Shown: positions 15,102 to 21,873 of the stretch, in pieces
How positions within the stretch are numbered: position 1 is the stretch's first letter
Layout of the letters: each line of letters starts with the position of its first letter
Origin: a virus
Strand: one strand, 5' to 3'
Length of the DNA stretch: 31,766 nt
IMG/VR virus record: IMGVR_UViG_3300047481_001504
Span: 1 to 31,766 of that record
Notes under the pieces: model-generated
The model's database searches: none
The model's input: the letters and a program-made list of their open reading frames with translations, nothing else
What the model was told of the DNA's origin: nothing
Program-made: the position numbers and the translations under genes

Positions 15102-15298
15102 TTACTGTCTTTGACTCTTCAAAGACTCCATCCGCTCCTTTTCTTCCTTCAAGTGTTGCATAAGCAAATCGATGTAAACCCTCCGTTCCCATGGCATCAT
15201 GCTCTCTAGATCAACTAGCGTGTAGTTGAAGTTTTGCATCATCGCAAAGTTCACAGAGAGCATGTTGAATAGATTGTCATGGGTGGAGGCTAGGAGAA
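15102..15298 (-). CDS. Frameshift-expressed C-terminal extension of the gp26-like protein (GT-type domain)
   Basis: In the -1 frame relative to the gp26-like gene, 64 codons are open from the slippery site to TAA at 15104-15102. The product contains NFNYTLVDLESMMPWERRVY followed by IDLLMQHLKEEKERM, an aromatic-rich helix and a charged coil typical of tail-assembly-chaperone T domains. There is no Shine-Dalgarno before its first internal ATG (15263), and the frame is open well upstream of that ATG, through the overlap with the gp26-like gene. A -1 shift would give a 298-aa fusion. Position between the chaperone-like gene and the tape measure matches the lambda G-GT-H order. Confidence 0.75.
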
Positions 15299-15997
15299 AA
15301 AACTTGTGATCCCCCTCAGAGTTGAGTTGTTTTCATGCCCACAATGCTTGCACTTGAATTGAACTTGTTTCTCCAACTTGGGCATCGTTTCCACGAAGGA
15401 GAAGAGTTTCTTGAACTGTTCCTGCGTCATCTCTTCGATGAACCCACGGACTTCCTTGGGATCCATTTCAGATGCATTGAAGATCTTCTCACCTTGATAG
15501 ACCTTGTCGATTGACTTCACCAACAGGGTGAGTGCTTTTTCGATGTCGCTCTGTGAGTCAATATCTTTCAGGTCATCGACAGTCGGATACTTCATGACTA
15601 CGCTGATGTCCCCGACGATGGGGATGATCTTCTTGTGATTCGGATCGTTGATCGGCTGAATCTCCTTCAGGTTGATCTCAACCTCTGTGGGGAGTTCGCA
15701 CTTCGAACACTTGATATTTGGCTTGGCGGTTTCGCCAACGGAGTGACTACGCAGTTGCAGGAACAAATATTCCATGTCCACCAACGGCAACTTGAAGACA
15801 TCCACTACTCCGCCTGTGCACGAGGAGATCACCTCGCGGATGGCTGTATTGATTGTTTTCTCGTCCTTGCTTTCAGCCGCCATGAGAAGGATTTTCTCCT
15901 CCTTAACGATGAATGGTCGATATTCAATCTTCTTTCCGCTGATGGGAAGAGTTGTTTGGTGTTTTGGTGTTGAAGCGATAATTCCTGCGAGTGACAT
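15290..15997 (-). CDS. 26: gp26-like baseplate hub / tail-assembly chaperone protein
   Basis: This 235-aa protein (T4 gp26: 208 aa) has the N-terminus LPISGKKIEYRPFIVKEEK, then LLMAAESKDEKTI, the opening typical of the T4 gp26 family. A zinc knuckle is likely from paired Cys motifs: CSKC (about residue 97) in the middle and CKHC (about residue 217) near the end. It has a good AGGAGA Shine-Dalgarno. It ends with a slippery T TTT TTC three codons before its TAG, from which a longer fusion can arise. Family knowledge places it in the baseplate hub or its assembly. The architecture here suggests a tail assembly chaperone acting on the tape measure. Confidence 0.82.
   Translation of the reverse strand: MSLAGIIASTPKHQTTLPISGKKIEYRPFIVKEEKILLMAAESKDEKTINTAIREVISSCTGGVVDVFKLPLVDMEYLFLQLRSHSVGETAKPNIKCSKCELPTEVEINLKEIQPINDPNHKKIIPIVGDISVVMKYPTVDDLKDIDSQSDIEKALTLLVKSIDKVYQGEKIFNASEMDPKEVRGFIEEMTQEQFKKLFSFVETMPKLEKQVQFKCKHCGHENNSTLRGITSFFS
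15296..15302 (-). promoter_or_regulatory. Programmed -1 ribosomal frameshift site
   Basis: In the frame of the gp26-like gene the bases read T TTT TTC, a canonical X XXY YYZ heptamer where both tRNA-Phe can re-pair after slipping back one base. A G-rich Shine-Dalgarno-like AGGGGG lies 8 nt upstream, the usual place of a stimulator. The zero-frame stop comes two codons later, and the -1 frame stays open for 64 codons. Confidence 0.78.
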
Positions 15998-16019
15998 AAT
16001 GATCTCCTATGATAAAAGA

Positions 16020-17066
16020 TTATGGTAAAAATCCGTTTCCAAAGAATCCTGCACCGAAAAAGCCTTGAGTCTGTGACAAGAGAGTCAGACCCAAGTCGAG
16101 TCCACCTTGACGCGGGGTGGAATAGACTACTCTTCCATCCACGCCGCGAGGCAGATCATTTACTTTATATTCCTCTAGTTGCTTAACATAAGCCTGTAGG
16201 ATGCTGCGCTGCTGCTGACGAATGTTGTTGAACGCTGCCCGTTCTGCAATCGTGCCGATGGCAAATCCATTGACAGCCTTGTCGATACCCGCTTGACTTG
16301 CCGCGAGGATATCTTTATAGCGATCCCGTTCGATGATGGGGAATCCTGTATCCGTGACTGTCGGAATGATGTTGTCGTATTTGATCGTTTCTTCCTGAAG
16401 CGGGATCATGTCGTGATACATGAATCCGATATCAGAGAACAGCGGCTCCTGCACACTGTTGTAATTCAGGTTTCCACCGTTCATGTTCATGGAGAACGGA
16501 TAGACTTCGGTAAACTTGTAGCCAACAATTTTACCTTGATACATGGCTTCCATCGCCATGGCGAAGTTCTGTACATGATTGGGCAGGAGGAGCAGATAGA
16601 TGAAACTGTCCTTGGCATAGTCATCGTAGAACTTCCATTGCCGCGTGTATGGGTTTTGGATGTACCGCAGCCATGCCTCAAAGAATTCCTTTTCGAACAT
16701 GTCCGTCCCGACATTGAACTGCACCTTGATGCCCGAAGCATTGTTGGTGTTTCTCTTGTAGGGAAACACGCGATTTGGGCCTGCGTTGATGTAGTTCTGT
16801 TCGGTGCTGTACCAAGTCTGCTCATTGAGATTGATCGACTTACATGTAGTAGCCAATCGGGCGACATCGGGAACAAAGTTCATGCCGATGCCATCCCTTA
16901 CCGCTTGGTTGGGGAAGACCATGACCAACCAACGGTTACCCGCCGCCCATCCCGTCTCACGCGCCCGTCCGTAGACGGAGTCCTGAAAAGATGGTTCAGT
17001 ATTCCTAACATACGATTGGTATGCCGCCCGTGCGCGTGCTGCCTGTAGATTTGCCTTTATATCCAT
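16020..17066 (-). CDS. 54: Baseplate tail-tube initiator (gp54-like)
   Basis: This 348-aa protein (T4 gp54: 320 aa) has the tail-tube-like core. NRWLVMVFPNQAVRDGIGM leads to the tube strands IKVQFNVGTDMFEKEFFEAW and YIQNPYTRQWKFYDDYAK, and YKFTEVYPFSMNMN is the C-terminal beta part of such folds. A coiled stretch (FNNIRQQQRSILQAYVKQLE) follows. The C-terminus is rich in Gly and Phe (FFGAGFFGNGF). It sits with the tape measure and gp26-like genes and caps the baseplate to start tube polymerisation. The ATG has no Shine-Dalgarno; an ATAAATA box ends 12 nt upstream. Confidence 0.78.
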   Translation of the reverse strand: MDIKANLQAARARAAYQSYVRNTEPSFQDSVYGRARETGWAAGNRWLVMVFPNQAVRDGIGMNFVPDVARLATTCKSINLNEQTWYSTEQNYINAGPNRVFPYKRNTNNASGIKVQFNVGTDMFEKEFFEAWLRYIQNPYTRQWKFYDDYAKDSFIYLLLLPNHVQNFAMAMEAMYQGKIVGYKFTEVYPFSMNMNGGNLNYNSVQEPLFSDIGFMYHDMIPLQEETIKYDNIIPTVTDTGFPIIERDRYKDILAASQAGIDKAVNGFAIGTIAERAAFNNIRQQQRSILQAYVKQLEEYKVNDLPRGVDGRVVYSTPRQGGLDLGLTLLSQTQGFFGAGFFGNGFLP

Positions 17067-17078
17067 GGTTTTATAAGG

Positions 17079-17085
17079 TATTTAT
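17079..17085 (-). promoter_or_regulatory. Putative late promoter box ATAAATA for gene 54
   Basis: GATAAATAC on the minus strand overlaps the stop of the upstream gp2-like gene and ends 12 nt before the gene 54 ATG, which lacks a Shine-Dalgarno. Confidence 0.55.
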
Positions 17086-17678
17086 CATGCTAAAGCCCAT
17101 ACATCTGAGCGAGTTGCGCCTTTGAATTTGTCTAAGGGAAAGAATGGCACCATTTTCCATTGCATTGGATCTATGAACGCTACCTTTGTAACGATGTGAT
17201 TGTAGTAGTAACGCTTGATGCACGGTCTGAACGCGGCGAGTTTGGCATTGTTCTTAAGTAGACCATATGTAACGCGAAACTCAACTGATGTGTTACTATG
17301 CTTGATCCAATTTGGATCGGATACATATTGGATCAGCCTATTTAAGAAGTCTGCCCGAGCCAAGGGCGGTAAATAGTGAAGATTTAATCCCAAGAATCCT
17401 CCTTTTTGTGGATGAAGAACTATAGTTATAGGAAACTCATCCCAAAATTGGAGTTCATTTTTTGTCTTCGGCATATAACCAAAGAAAACCATGTTACCAG
17501 GGGTCATTTGTTTTCTGATCAAAGTTCTGCTTTGATTGATGTAGTTGTCCTGCCGCATTGTTGTCTTGATCTTGGACAGGTTGATCGCCAACCAACGAGT
17601 AGCACGGTCATCACCAAGGTTGAGATTGGTTGTTCGGGAGAACTGGTTTACAACCTTTGTTACCTGTTGCTTCGTCAT
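17085..17678 (-). CDS. 2: gp2-like DNA end protector (head completion)
   Basis: This 197-aa basic protein contains MTPGNMVFFGYMPKTKNEL, then FWDEFPITIVLHPQKGGFLG and LNLHYLPPLARADFLNRL (residues about 56-115), and further on FRPCIKRYYYNHI. This pattern matches proteins labelled DNA end protector gp2 in marine T4-like phages. It overlaps the gene 4 stop by 4 nt (ATGA), the same pairing of head-completion genes near 53 as in T4. It would bind the packaged DNA terminus and protect it from host exonucleases during infection. I rely on remembered family signatures, so the number is less certain than for its neighbours. Confidence 0.65.
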   Translation of the reverse strand: MTKQQVTKVVNQFSRTTNLNLGDDRATRWLAINLSKIKTTMRQDNYINQSRTLIRKQMTPGNMVFFGYMPKTKNELQFWDEFPITIVLHPQKGGFLGLNLHYLPPLARADFLNRLIQYVSDPNWIKHSNTSVEFRVTYGLLKNNAKLAAFRPCIKRYYYNHIVTKVAFIDPMQWKMVPFFPLDKFKGATRSDVWALA

Positions 17679-18142
17679 TTGGCAGTCTTTCCGAAGATGT
17701 TCTCTTCAGTTAGGAGTCTGAACTTCCAACCCCGATCCTCACAGTAATCTTCAGCAGCGATCCATTTTGCAGAATTGACAACCCAGTTACGGATCTCAAA
17801 CAATTTGGATTTGGAGATTCGCTTCGATTTTGGTTGTTCAGGCTTAATGGTCTGTTTCTTGGGCTTCACCTCTATCAGGCATTCTTCAAATGATCCATCG
17901 GGCTTTCTCAGCCGCACCCAAAAGTCAACGAAGTATCGGTGCCGCCGTCCGTCAATTGGGGAGATGTAAGGAATCACGACTTCTTCCGAAGACCATTCAA
18001 CCACGGCACTGTTTTTGTCGCAGAATGTCATAAATCGGCGTTCCCATGATGATCGGTAGAAACACATGTTGGGATCGCCCTTGTACTTCTGCGGACACTT
18101 TGGCGTGTATTTTCCCTTGTACGAGTTTCCAGTTGCGATGAT
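17675..18142 (-). CDS. 4: gp4-like head completion protein, probable non-AUG start
   Basis: The core YRSSWERRFMTFCDKNSAVV, EEVVIPYISPIDGRRHRYFV and CLIEVKPKKQT is the gp4 (gp50/65) head-completion family, with a PD-(D/E)XK-like arrangement (D in VDFW, E-x-K in IEVK). The first ATG in frame is at 18067, but the conserved N-terminus YKGKYTPKCPQKYKGDP is encoded upstream of it. No ATG, GTG or TTG exists between the in-frame stop and that ATG. An AGGAG (18152-18148) lies 5 nt before an ATC at 18142 and 8 nt before a second ATC. The start is therefore taken as ATC 18142 (about 155 aa). A late-type box lies 18 nt further upstream. A sequencing error at the start codon is possible. Confidence 0.8.
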   Translation of the reverse strand: MIATGNSYKGKYTPKCPQKYKGDPNMCFYRSSWERRFMTFCDKNSAVVEWSSEEVVIPYISPIDGRRHRYFVDFWVRLRKPDGSFEECLIEVKPKKQTIKPEQPKSKRISKSKLFEIRNWVVNSAKWIAAEDYCEDRGWKFRLLTEENIFGKTAK

Positions 18143-18160
18143 CGTGTCTCCTGTATCTGT

Positions 18161-18167
18161 TATTTAT
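18161..18167 (-). promoter_or_regulatory. Putative late promoter box ATAAATA for genes 4 and 2
   Basis: ATAAATA on the minus strand lies 18 nt upstream of the proposed ATC start of gene 4, with AGGAG between. It is one half of a divergent pair with the box at 18178. Confidence 0.6.
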
Positions 18168-18177
18168 GAGATCCTAT

Positions 18178-18184
18178 CTAAATA
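18178..18184 (+). promoter_or_regulatory. Putative late promoter box CTAAATA for the baseplate operon
   Basis: CTAAATA ends 7 nt before the ATG of gene 48, which has no Shine-Dalgarno. It lies 10 bp from the divergent box for gene 4 and would drive genes 48 to 7. Confidence 0.65.
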
Positions 18185-18191
18185 CACCTAT

Positions 18192-19391
18192 ATGGCAGAG
18201 TTCAGCAGCAGCAAAACCTACGGAGAAATCCGAGCCATCGACAGCATTCTTCGACGCAGATCAAGTGCATTTGAGGACAAGTTGTTTAATGATGGTCGCG
18301 GTGGGTTTATCAACAAAGCGGATGCAACGAGGGCTGCGGGGTACTATAAGTATCCATATGATCTTTTGACAGATCCTTCGCACCAAAGCATCATGTGTAT
18401 TGAGATATGGGAGAACAACCCACAGTACTTGGCAACCAAGCGAGAGGCATTTGCTAGATTTGGCGATAGCCTAATTGACAAGATGCGAACGGCGCAGAAT
18501 GCCGCTGAGAAAAATGCAACAGCCGAGCAGAAAACAGATGTAGTTGGAATGGTTGCAAACACCTTAAGTGCAATAGTTTCGGGCGGTGGTTTTATCTTGG
18601 ATACTGCGAAACAGGCATTCGCTGATGGCAACATTAAAGGTCAGGGATTGGGACGCGACTCTTATACAGAGGAGCAGACAGGGCTTGCAGGAGGAACTGC
18701 ACCAATCAAAGCCCGTGTCTATCTGTACATGCCTACAGGACTAGAAGTTGGGTATGCCATGGAGTATGAAGATGCAAGCATGGCGGGATTGGATGCCCTA
18801 AAACTTCCAAAAGCAATCGGACAGACAGACGATCCTGCCTCAGCAAGAGATATTGGAAAGAAAATTGGCATGGCAAACCTCAAGGTGCTTGATTCTTTGG
18901 GAGAACTTGTTGGGGCTGAAGCAGGAACTTTTGCTAAGTTCGCTTCCGCGCAGCAGCGACAAGTCGTGAACCCAATGTCGCTTCACCTGTTCAAAGAGGT
19001 CAAGCGCAGAGAGTTCAACTTCTCATATACCTTTCTCCCACGCAACAGGGAAGAGGTCGAGACATGCCATGGGATCATCGGTCTTCTCAAGTTCTTCTCC
19101 CACCCCAAACGGTCGGAGGGTTCAGGTCGCTTCTTGGACTATCCCGCAGAGTTTCAGATCAAGTTCTTGACTGCGGACGGTAGAGAGAACGGCTATCTCC
19201 CGTACATTCATAAGTGCGCTCTCAAGGGGGTCAAGGTGAAGTATGGCGAGGAAACCACATTCACCACCTTCCAAAACGATGGGTACGGTTCCGCACCCAC
19301 GAAGATCACCATGGAACTGTCTTTCAGCGAACTTGAAATCCTCACCCGCGACCGCTTTGGTTGGGAGTTGGGGAACACTCCCTCACCCTGA
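18192..19391 (+). CDS. 48: Baseplate tail-tube cap (gp48-like)
   Basis: The frame is open upstream as an antisense shadow of gene 4; the ATG at 18192 gives 399 aa (T4 gp48: 364 aa). The C-terminal half is typical of gp48. ARVYLYMPTGLEVGYAMEYE is followed by FNFSYTFLPRNREEVETCHG, GRFLDYPAEFQIKFL, YLPYIHKCALKGVKVKYGEE and MELSFSELEILTR. These are strands of the tube-like fold that closes the hub and joins it to the tube with gp54. The N-terminal part is helical, with a Gly-rich hydrophobic stretch near residues 135-155. It is the first gene of the plus-strand baseplate operon. gp54 is on the other strand, whereas T4 has 48 and 54 together. Confidence 0.88.
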   Translation: MAEFSSSKTYGEIRAIDSILRRRSSAFEDKLFNDGRGGFINKADATRAAGYYKYPYDLLTDPSHQSIMCIEIWENNPQYLATKREAFARFGDSLIDKMRTAQNAAEKNATAEQKTDVVGMVANTLSAIVSGGGFILDTAKQAFADGNIKGQGLGRDSYTEEQTGLAGGTAPIKARVYLYMPTGLEVGYAMEYEDASMAGLDALKLPKAIGQTDDPASARDIGKKIGMANLKVLDSLGELVGAEAGTFAKFASAQQRQVVNPMSLHLFKEVKRREFNFSYTFLPRNREEVETCHGIIGLLKFFSHPKRSEGSGRFLDYPAEFQIKFLTADGRENGYLPYIHKCALKGVKVKYGEETTFTTFQNDGYGSAPTKITMELSFSELEILTRDRFGWELGNTPSP

Positions 19392-19399
19392 AATAATCT

Positions 19400-20386
19400 A
19401 TGGGCTATTTCAACTATCTACCTAATATCGGCTATCGGGATGATTCTGGAAACCTAGTCCTTGCGAAGAACATTCTCACAAGAGCAAAAATCCTAGACAT
19501 CGTCAAAGAGGCACAGGGAACCGCCTTGGATTACACGATCAAGGACGAAGAGCGACCCGAGACAATTGCTCACCGCATCTATGGTCGGTCTGACTATCAT
19601 TGGATCATCCTTATGTTCAATGAGATCCTTGATCCATACTTCAGTTGGCCTCTGAGCGTCAACGAGTTGGAGACGCAGATGGAGAAGACATACACGGGTA
19701 AAAGCCTGTTTGTCTATCCTCCGTTGCTGTGGGATCGCAAGAGTGGGAAACAAGAAGACGGTGAGATCGTTCCTTTTGATCGACGGCTACCACACTTCGA
19801 AGTGGGCGATACTGTTGTTCAGAAAGATCGGTTTGGCAAACAAATCGCTAGCGGAAAAGTGAAGTCTTGGGATCCGAATCTGTACAAAATAGAAGTTGAA
19901 GACATTACAGGCATTTTCAAAATTCAAGGCACCTTGGTTCAGTTGTCAGGGCAGGCAATCGCTCGACCCGAGGACATTCGACATGACTTGTTCTCAATCA
20001 CCAGAACTGGAAGAGAAGTCGCTGCACAGGTGTTCAGAGTGGTGGACGACAATCGATATGCGTTGCATCATTTTGAAACAAGCAGCGGTGAGGTGCTATC
20101 GCCGCTGTATAGACCCGTTTACTTGATTGATGTTAATCAGGATGGTGAGTATGAGAGATCTGAAAGTCCGTCAGCATTAATAGACAGATTCGTGGTTGGA
20201 AATACAGAGGTAATTGATTTGGGCGTGAATACCGCAAACGAAAACTTTGGGTATGTGACAGCAGTCACGAACATTGTTCATGAATCGGAAGTCAATGATG
20301 CAAAACGAACTGTAAAAATCATGCGCCCCGAATACATCGATCCAGTTCTGAGAGACTTCAGACGATTGTTCCAAATCAACACATGA
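19400..20386 (+). CDS. 53: Baseplate wedge protein gp53
   Basis: This 328-aa protein opens MGYFNYLPNIGY...NILTRAKILDIV, then ERPETIAHRIYGRSDYHWII and LMFNEILDPYFSWPLS, the hallmark gp53 block with a LysM-like fold. T4 gp53 is 196 aa. The extra length includes a small-barrel-like insert (FEVGDTVVQKDRFG, GKVKSWDPNLYKIEV, about residues 134-165) and a C-terminal part ending RPEYIDPVLRDFRRLF. gp53 staples gp6, gp7 and gp25 in the wedge. No Shine-Dalgarno is present, and the start lies 8 nt after the gene 48 stop. Confidence 0.9.
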   Translation: MGYFNYLPNIGYRDDSGNLVLAKNILTRAKILDIVKEAQGTALDYTIKDEERPETIAHRIYGRSDYHWIILMFNEILDPYFSWPLSVNELETQMEKTYTGKSLFVYPPLLWDRKSGKQEDGEIVPFDRRLPHFEVGDTVVQKDRFGKQIASGKVKSWDPNLYKIEVEDITGIFKIQGTLVQLSGQAIARPEDIRHDLFSITRTGREVAAQVFRVVDDNRYALHHFETSSGEVLSPLYRPVYLIDVNQDGEYERSESPSALIDRFVVGNTEVIDLGVNTANENFGYVTAVTNIVHESEVNDAKRTVKIMRPEYIDPVLRDFRRLFQINT

Positions 20387-20394
20387 GGTGAATT

Positions 20395-21873
20395 GTGGCA
20401 GAAGTCAGTAGTGATACGATGATTAAACCAGGCGATGTGGTGATCGATGAGATCACCCTTAAGTCATATACTGGTTTTACGATGAGCCTAAAGGGCATCT
20501 TTCATAACTTCATTGTGTATGAGGACATCTTCAGCAACTGCATGTCGGGGAGTATCACGCTGATCGAGTCTGTGAATATTGTTAAGAACTTTCCGATCAT
20601 CGGTGCAGAGACCCTAACAATCATCTATAGAACGCCAACGGGCGGTGGGGCCCCTGTCAAGTTGGTGTTTCGCACATATAAGATTTCGGTGCTTACAGAA
20701 ACCGCGCAGGAGTCCGCGCAAATGGTTCGTATTGAGTTTGTCGCAACGCAAGCGATCAAAAGCATGCAATCCAAGGTTTCAAAATCATATCGAAACATGC
20801 CAGTTTCCAAGATGGTGGAGAATATCTTTGACGAGTACTTGGCGGTCGATAACGGTGAAAACAACGGTCTCATTTCAGCAGCCGCAGGAGGCGCAGCAGC
20901 AGGGGGGCTGATTGGCAGTATGATCCCCATGCCCATCGCAGGGAGCGTAGCAGGGGCTATCGTAGGCGGCGGGGTGGGGCTTGCGCGGGAGGCATCGGAT
21001 GATGACAAGATTCACCTCAAGACAGTTATTGAGACTTTTGACACACGGTCGTATGTGATTCCTTATTGGTCACCTCTGTACGCGATCAATTGGCTTGCTC
21101 ACAGGGCTAGAGCCAAGGCTGATACATCCATGTGCGATTATGTTCTTTTTCAGAACTCAGATGGTCACCACTTTGTGCCCTTGTCGGGTCTGAAAACAGC
21201 CGATGCCGCTTTTACATACACAAACTACCCCGATGGATTCCGCAGCGAAGATGGCACAAGAATGATTGAGTCGGAACTTCGAAACATTCACTCGTTGGTC
21301 GTGGAGGACATGACTGACAAGATCAAGCAGCAGAACTTGGGCATGCTTGCCTCTGCGATCATGACACATGACATGACCACCAAGACATGGTCTACATCGC
21401 AGTTTAAATACGACAAGTCGTTCATGAATGATGCTGCCCACCTTGAAAAGAACCCTTTGATTCCCATACAAAAAGTTGATTACACAGACTCTGTTGAATC
21501 GCACACTCGTTTCTACCCAAACTCATCGTATTCAATGGCAGAAATTGCTCAAGTGCATGACCCCGAAGAAACAATTTTGCTCAGGCAGTCGCTGTTGAAC
21601 CAAATCAATTCGATCAACCTAATTGTCTCTTGCTACGGAGACACAAATGTCAGAGTTGGTCAGGTGATCAACTTCAGAACGATTTCAAATGAAAATACTA
21701 AGAAACAAGACAACTATGAGGATGACTACCTCAAGGGTCGTTACTTGGTTACCACTATCAAACACCTAGTTACGGATCGTGAACATATTATGACTATGAC
21801 CCTATCGCGGGATTCTTTTGCAGAACCAATTACTGACTATAAGAAGGCAGAGTTGAACTTGGAGCCGTCATGA
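20395..21873 (+). CDS. 27: Baseplate hub protein, gp27-like, with a glycine-zipper insert
   Basis: This 492-aa protein starts at GTG with GAGGTG 5 nt upstream. The first 155 residues contain a tube-like domain (MSGSITLIESVNIVKNFPII, PVSKMVENIFDEYL). The end has the hub-type strand set (CYGDTNVRVGQVINF, GRYLVTTIKHLV, MTMTLSRDSF), as in T4 gp27 and related hub proteins. Residues about 158-200 are a Gly/Ala-rich hydrophobic run (SAAAGGAAAGGLIGSM, AGSVAGAIVGGGVGLA) resembling a glycine-zipper membrane hairpin, not expected in gp27 (391 aa in T4). It overlaps the next gene by 4 nt. It would form the trimeric hub that carries gp5. Confidence 0.75.
   Translation: MAEVSSDTMIKPGDVVIDEITLKSYTGFTMSLKGIFHNFIVYEDIFSNCMSGSITLIESVNIVKNFPIIGAETLTIIYRTPTGGGAPVKLVFRTYKISVLTETAQESAQMVRIEFVATQAIKSMQSKVSKSYRNMPVSKMVENIFDEYLAVDNGENNGLISAAAGGAAAGGLIGSMIPMPIAGSVAGAIVGGGVGLAREASDDDKIHLKTVIETFDTRSYVIPYWSPLYAINWLAHRARAKADTSMCDYVLFQNSDGHHFVPLSGLKTADAAFTYTNYPDGFRSEDGTRMIESELRNIHSLVVEDMTDKIKQQNLGMLASAIMTHDMTTKTWSTSQFKYDKSFMNDAAHLEKNPLIPIQKVDYTDSVESHTRFYPNSSYSMAEIAQVHDPEETILLRQSLLNQINSINLIVSCYGDTNVRVGQVINFRTISNENTKKQDNYEDDYLKGRYLVTTIKHLVTDREHIMTMTLSRDSFAEPITDYKKAELNLEPS

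Noticed and set aside
15102-15263. The extension as an independent small gene starting at ATG 15263
   Set aside because: There is no Shine-Dalgarno, and the frame is open upstream through the slippery site; a frameshift explains the arrangement better.
18066-18191. Upstream extension of gene 48
   Set aside because: It is antisense to the conserved N-terminal region of gene 4 and crosses both late promoter boxes; the ATG at 18192 fits better.
2568-21412. Further TAAATA hexamers near 2570, 2610, 6715, 17370 and 21405
   Set aside because: They lie inside genes, lack the leading C of the heptamer, and have no start codon at the right distance.
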